From: Oasisia sp. SBJ-2009
Taxonomy: Eukaryota > Annelida > Polychaeta > Sabellida > Siboglinidae
Length of the DNA stretch: 64,000 nucleotides
Direction: 5' to 3'
NCBI GenBank assembly: GCA_964017155.1
Contig: OZ024863.1
Coordinates: 47,161,864 to 47,225,863, forward strand
The notes below the pieces were generated by a model. That model did not search any database, had not been told where the DNA came from, and saw nothing but the letters and a program-made list of their open reading frames with translations. The number at the start of each line of letters is the position of its first letter. Position 1 is the first letter of the stretch. This document shows positions 62,801 to 64,000 of this stretch, piece after piece. The translations under genes and the position numbers were made by a program.

Positions 62801-64000
62801 GCCCCTTCTCAACCTGTTCACAATGAATTGTCATTTACATGTAATGTGACTAGCTAATGTGCTGTATTTCACGTTTTAGTACCTGGTAATAGTAATTTGC
62901 TGTAATGGAGATTGAACACTAACAAGGAAACATAATAAAACATTAACTGCTAAGATGAATACACACACGCATACATATATATGTATAATTTTAGATCACA
63001 TGCTGTTAGTAGGAATTTATTCAGTTTGTGCTGCAGTTCAATTTGTGATAACAAGTGACCCCATAACCCTGCCCCCAATATAGGGCATGTTCTATGTATA
63101 TAGATATCTTGTTCTTTTGCTACAACTCTAATTTAAGTGTTCCTAGCATTCTACACATTGCAGTGTTCCTAGCGTTCTACACATCACATGTCATGTGACG
63201 TTGCAGTGCCGCCCAACACAACGAGGAGAAGCGCCAGTGTTTTGTGACCATCACAGCCGTACCTCCCGTGGGGCCGTGCGAGGACTGCAGTCAGATGGCC
63301 ATCCTCCAGGCTCAGACAGGTAGGGTCAGACAGTAGGGTCACTCAGACAGGTACTGGTGGGTCCCTGCAGTGGCCTTGTTGCTTGTGTCAATGCAGTTGG
63401 ATTTTATTACATTTTCAAATACATAATTATTTGATGCAGTTGTTTTGCAGATTTACATGTGTTAACATTTGAAGATTATCAAACAAAGTTGTGCAAAATG
63501 GATTTATAAATTGAGCTGTTGCTTTAATTAATTATATAAGTCAACAGATAAGCCTGAGGGAAATTTTCTATTGTAGGATATGAGACAAACATCAAAGCAT
63601 TTATTTGATTGAAATTATACATTTGGTTTCATGCACATATGCATTTTTATAATCTGTATTCACACCAACTCAGAATGTAATATATTGTTCGTGGCTCTAA
63701 GATATGGTTATGTTGTCATAAATTAACTTACAACATCATAGGTTTCAAAAGGTTGTTCCAGAGTAAGTTAATTTTTTACAACACCAACTCAGGCTGTCTA
63801 CTGTATGTGTGGCTGTTTTAAATAAAATTTACTTTTGGGTTCCAACAACATGCCTGTTGTTTGCATTTCAGCCAGCTACGGTGGCTCCTACGACATGGCT
63901 GTTGTTTGTGTTTCAGCCAGCTACGGTGGCTCCTACGACATGGCTGTTGTTTGTGTTTCAGCCAGCTACGGTGGCTCCTATGAGATGGCTGTTGTTTGTG
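59701..64000 (+). CDS. DCAF15: DCAF15, substrate receptor of the CRL4 ubiquitin ligase (3' end beyond window)
   Basis: Homologue of DDB1- and CUL4-associated factor 15, a substrate receptor that docks on DDB1 in CUL4 ubiquitin ligases. Exons: 59701-59814, 60904-61022, 61404-61548, 61919-62025, 63207-63319, and one starting at 63872 (or 63917 or 63962) that runs off the edge. All phases agree. Matches to the human N-terminal domain: LQYREFGGLHRLHKQ with SQIFLKLPGRL (human LFRKLPPRV), VFLGFTKNGQFVLSYT, YRLQWWHFVPYKKLRK, VAQVKLFGEEDI with FMSMCEWPTDD, and FVTITAVPPVGPCEDC. The ATG at 59701 has A at -3 and G at +4. Only the first third to half of the protein is in the window. It is divergent from XKR. 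The 5' part of the last exon is odd because of a tandem duplication. Confidence 0.9.
60904..61022 (+). CDS. DCAF15: DCAF15 exon 2
   Basis: Acceptor gttttag, donor GATGG|gtgagt. Encodes FGGLHRLHKQSVRSQIFLKL then PGRLGFSINCLVDESILYDG, aligned with human [20 protein letters not shown]. Confidence 0.82.
61404..61548 (+). CDS. DCAF15: DCAF15 exon 3
   Basis: Acceptor actttcag, donor GGAAG|gtgagt. Encodes SVFLGFTKNGQFVLSYTLNV and YAYRLQWWHFVPYKKLRK, the best-conserved block and the main basis for the identification. Confidence 0.93.
61919..62025 (+). CDS. DCAF15: DCAF15 exon 4
   Basis: Acceptor gttgtag, donor CTACTG|gtacag, leaves phase 2. Encodes VAQVKLFGEEDIQQELFMSM then CEWPTDDTRVLIHGY. Read-through without splicing would stop at a TAG near 62070. 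Confidence 0.88.
62120..62665. repeat. 30-bp minisatellite in DCAF15 intron 4
   Basis: The unit contains CACCCCATGAGGGCCCA then GTGACTGTCACAT; about 18 copies by span, the first few more diverged. The unit is a multiple of three and stop-free, so long open frames (VTSPHEGP on one strand, GPSWGDVT on the other) run through it. It is intronic and not coding. Confidence 0.95.
63207..63319 (+). CDS. DCAF15: DCAF15 exon 5
   Basis: Acceptor gttgcag, donor GACAG|gtaggg; 113 nt, leaves phase 1. Encodes AAQHNEEKRQCFVTITAVPP then VGPCEDCSQMAILQAQT, matching the human VSTVAVPPPGRCAACQ region with its conserved cysteines. Confidence 0.88.
63871..64000 (+). repeat. 45-bp tandem repeat spanning a splice acceptor (start of DCAF15 exon 6)
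   Basis: Three copies (63871-63915, 63916-63960, 63961-64000 cut by the edge) of a unit holding TTTGTGTTTCAG then CCAGCTACGGTGGCTCCTA. Each copy has its own acceptor, and the phase needed after exon 5 is met by all three (exon starts 63872, 63917, 63962). The frame stays open through all copies, adding zero, 15 or 30 residues (ASYGGSYDMAVVCVS per copy). Confidence 0.9.

Overview
This is a window of animal (metazoan) nuclear DNA. The intron-exon structures, the gene families (Sox, XK-related, BSDC1, DCAF15), the very dense microsatellites and the decayed CR1-like and RTE-like non-LTR retrotransposons all fit a marine invertebrate. A mollusc or another lophotrochozoan is my best guess, but nothing here proves the phylum. 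There are no bacterial, organellar or rRNA features.

Four protein genes can be supported. (1) SoxF (Sox7/17/18 type), minus strand, two coding exons at 14422-14170 and 8210-6808 (551 aa), with a 6-kb intron inside the HMG box. (2) BSDC1, plus strand, eight coding exons between 44581 and 50759; the short first coding exon was not found. (3) An XK-related protein of the XKR4/6/7 type, minus strand, seven exons from 58911 to 53324 (626 aa), including one GC-AG intron. (4) DCAF15, plus strand, six exons from 59701 running off the right edge. BSDC1 and XKR are convergent, with candidate polyadenylation signals about 320 bp apart. XKR and DCAF15 are divergent from a shared 0.8-kb upstream region.

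Layout. 1-6.8 kb: no recognisable gene, TG/TGCG arrays. 6.8-14.4 kb: SoxF, whose intron holds a 300-bp GACA array, a MITE-like element and a 0.87-kb long-TIR element with a broken THAP domain. 14.4-44 kb: a gene-poor stretch upstream of SoxF, full of microsatellites, a 30-bp minisatellite, a MITE, a CR1-like pseudogene, two copies of a SINE, a fold-back element, two RTE-like remnants and two CpG-rich islands. 44.5-64 kb: the compact gene cluster BSDC1-XKR-DCAF15, with minisatellites inside introns.

The most interesting points are the linkage of SoxF with an XKR4/6/7-type gene, which echoes the linkage of SOX7/XKR6 and SOX17/XKR4 in vertebrates; a 45-bp tandem duplication that triplicates a splice acceptor in frame in DCAF15; a GC-AG intron in XKR whose acceptor lies in the loop of a perfect inverted repeat; and the THAP-bearing long-TIR element in the SoxF intron. 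I found no wholly new multi-gene system.
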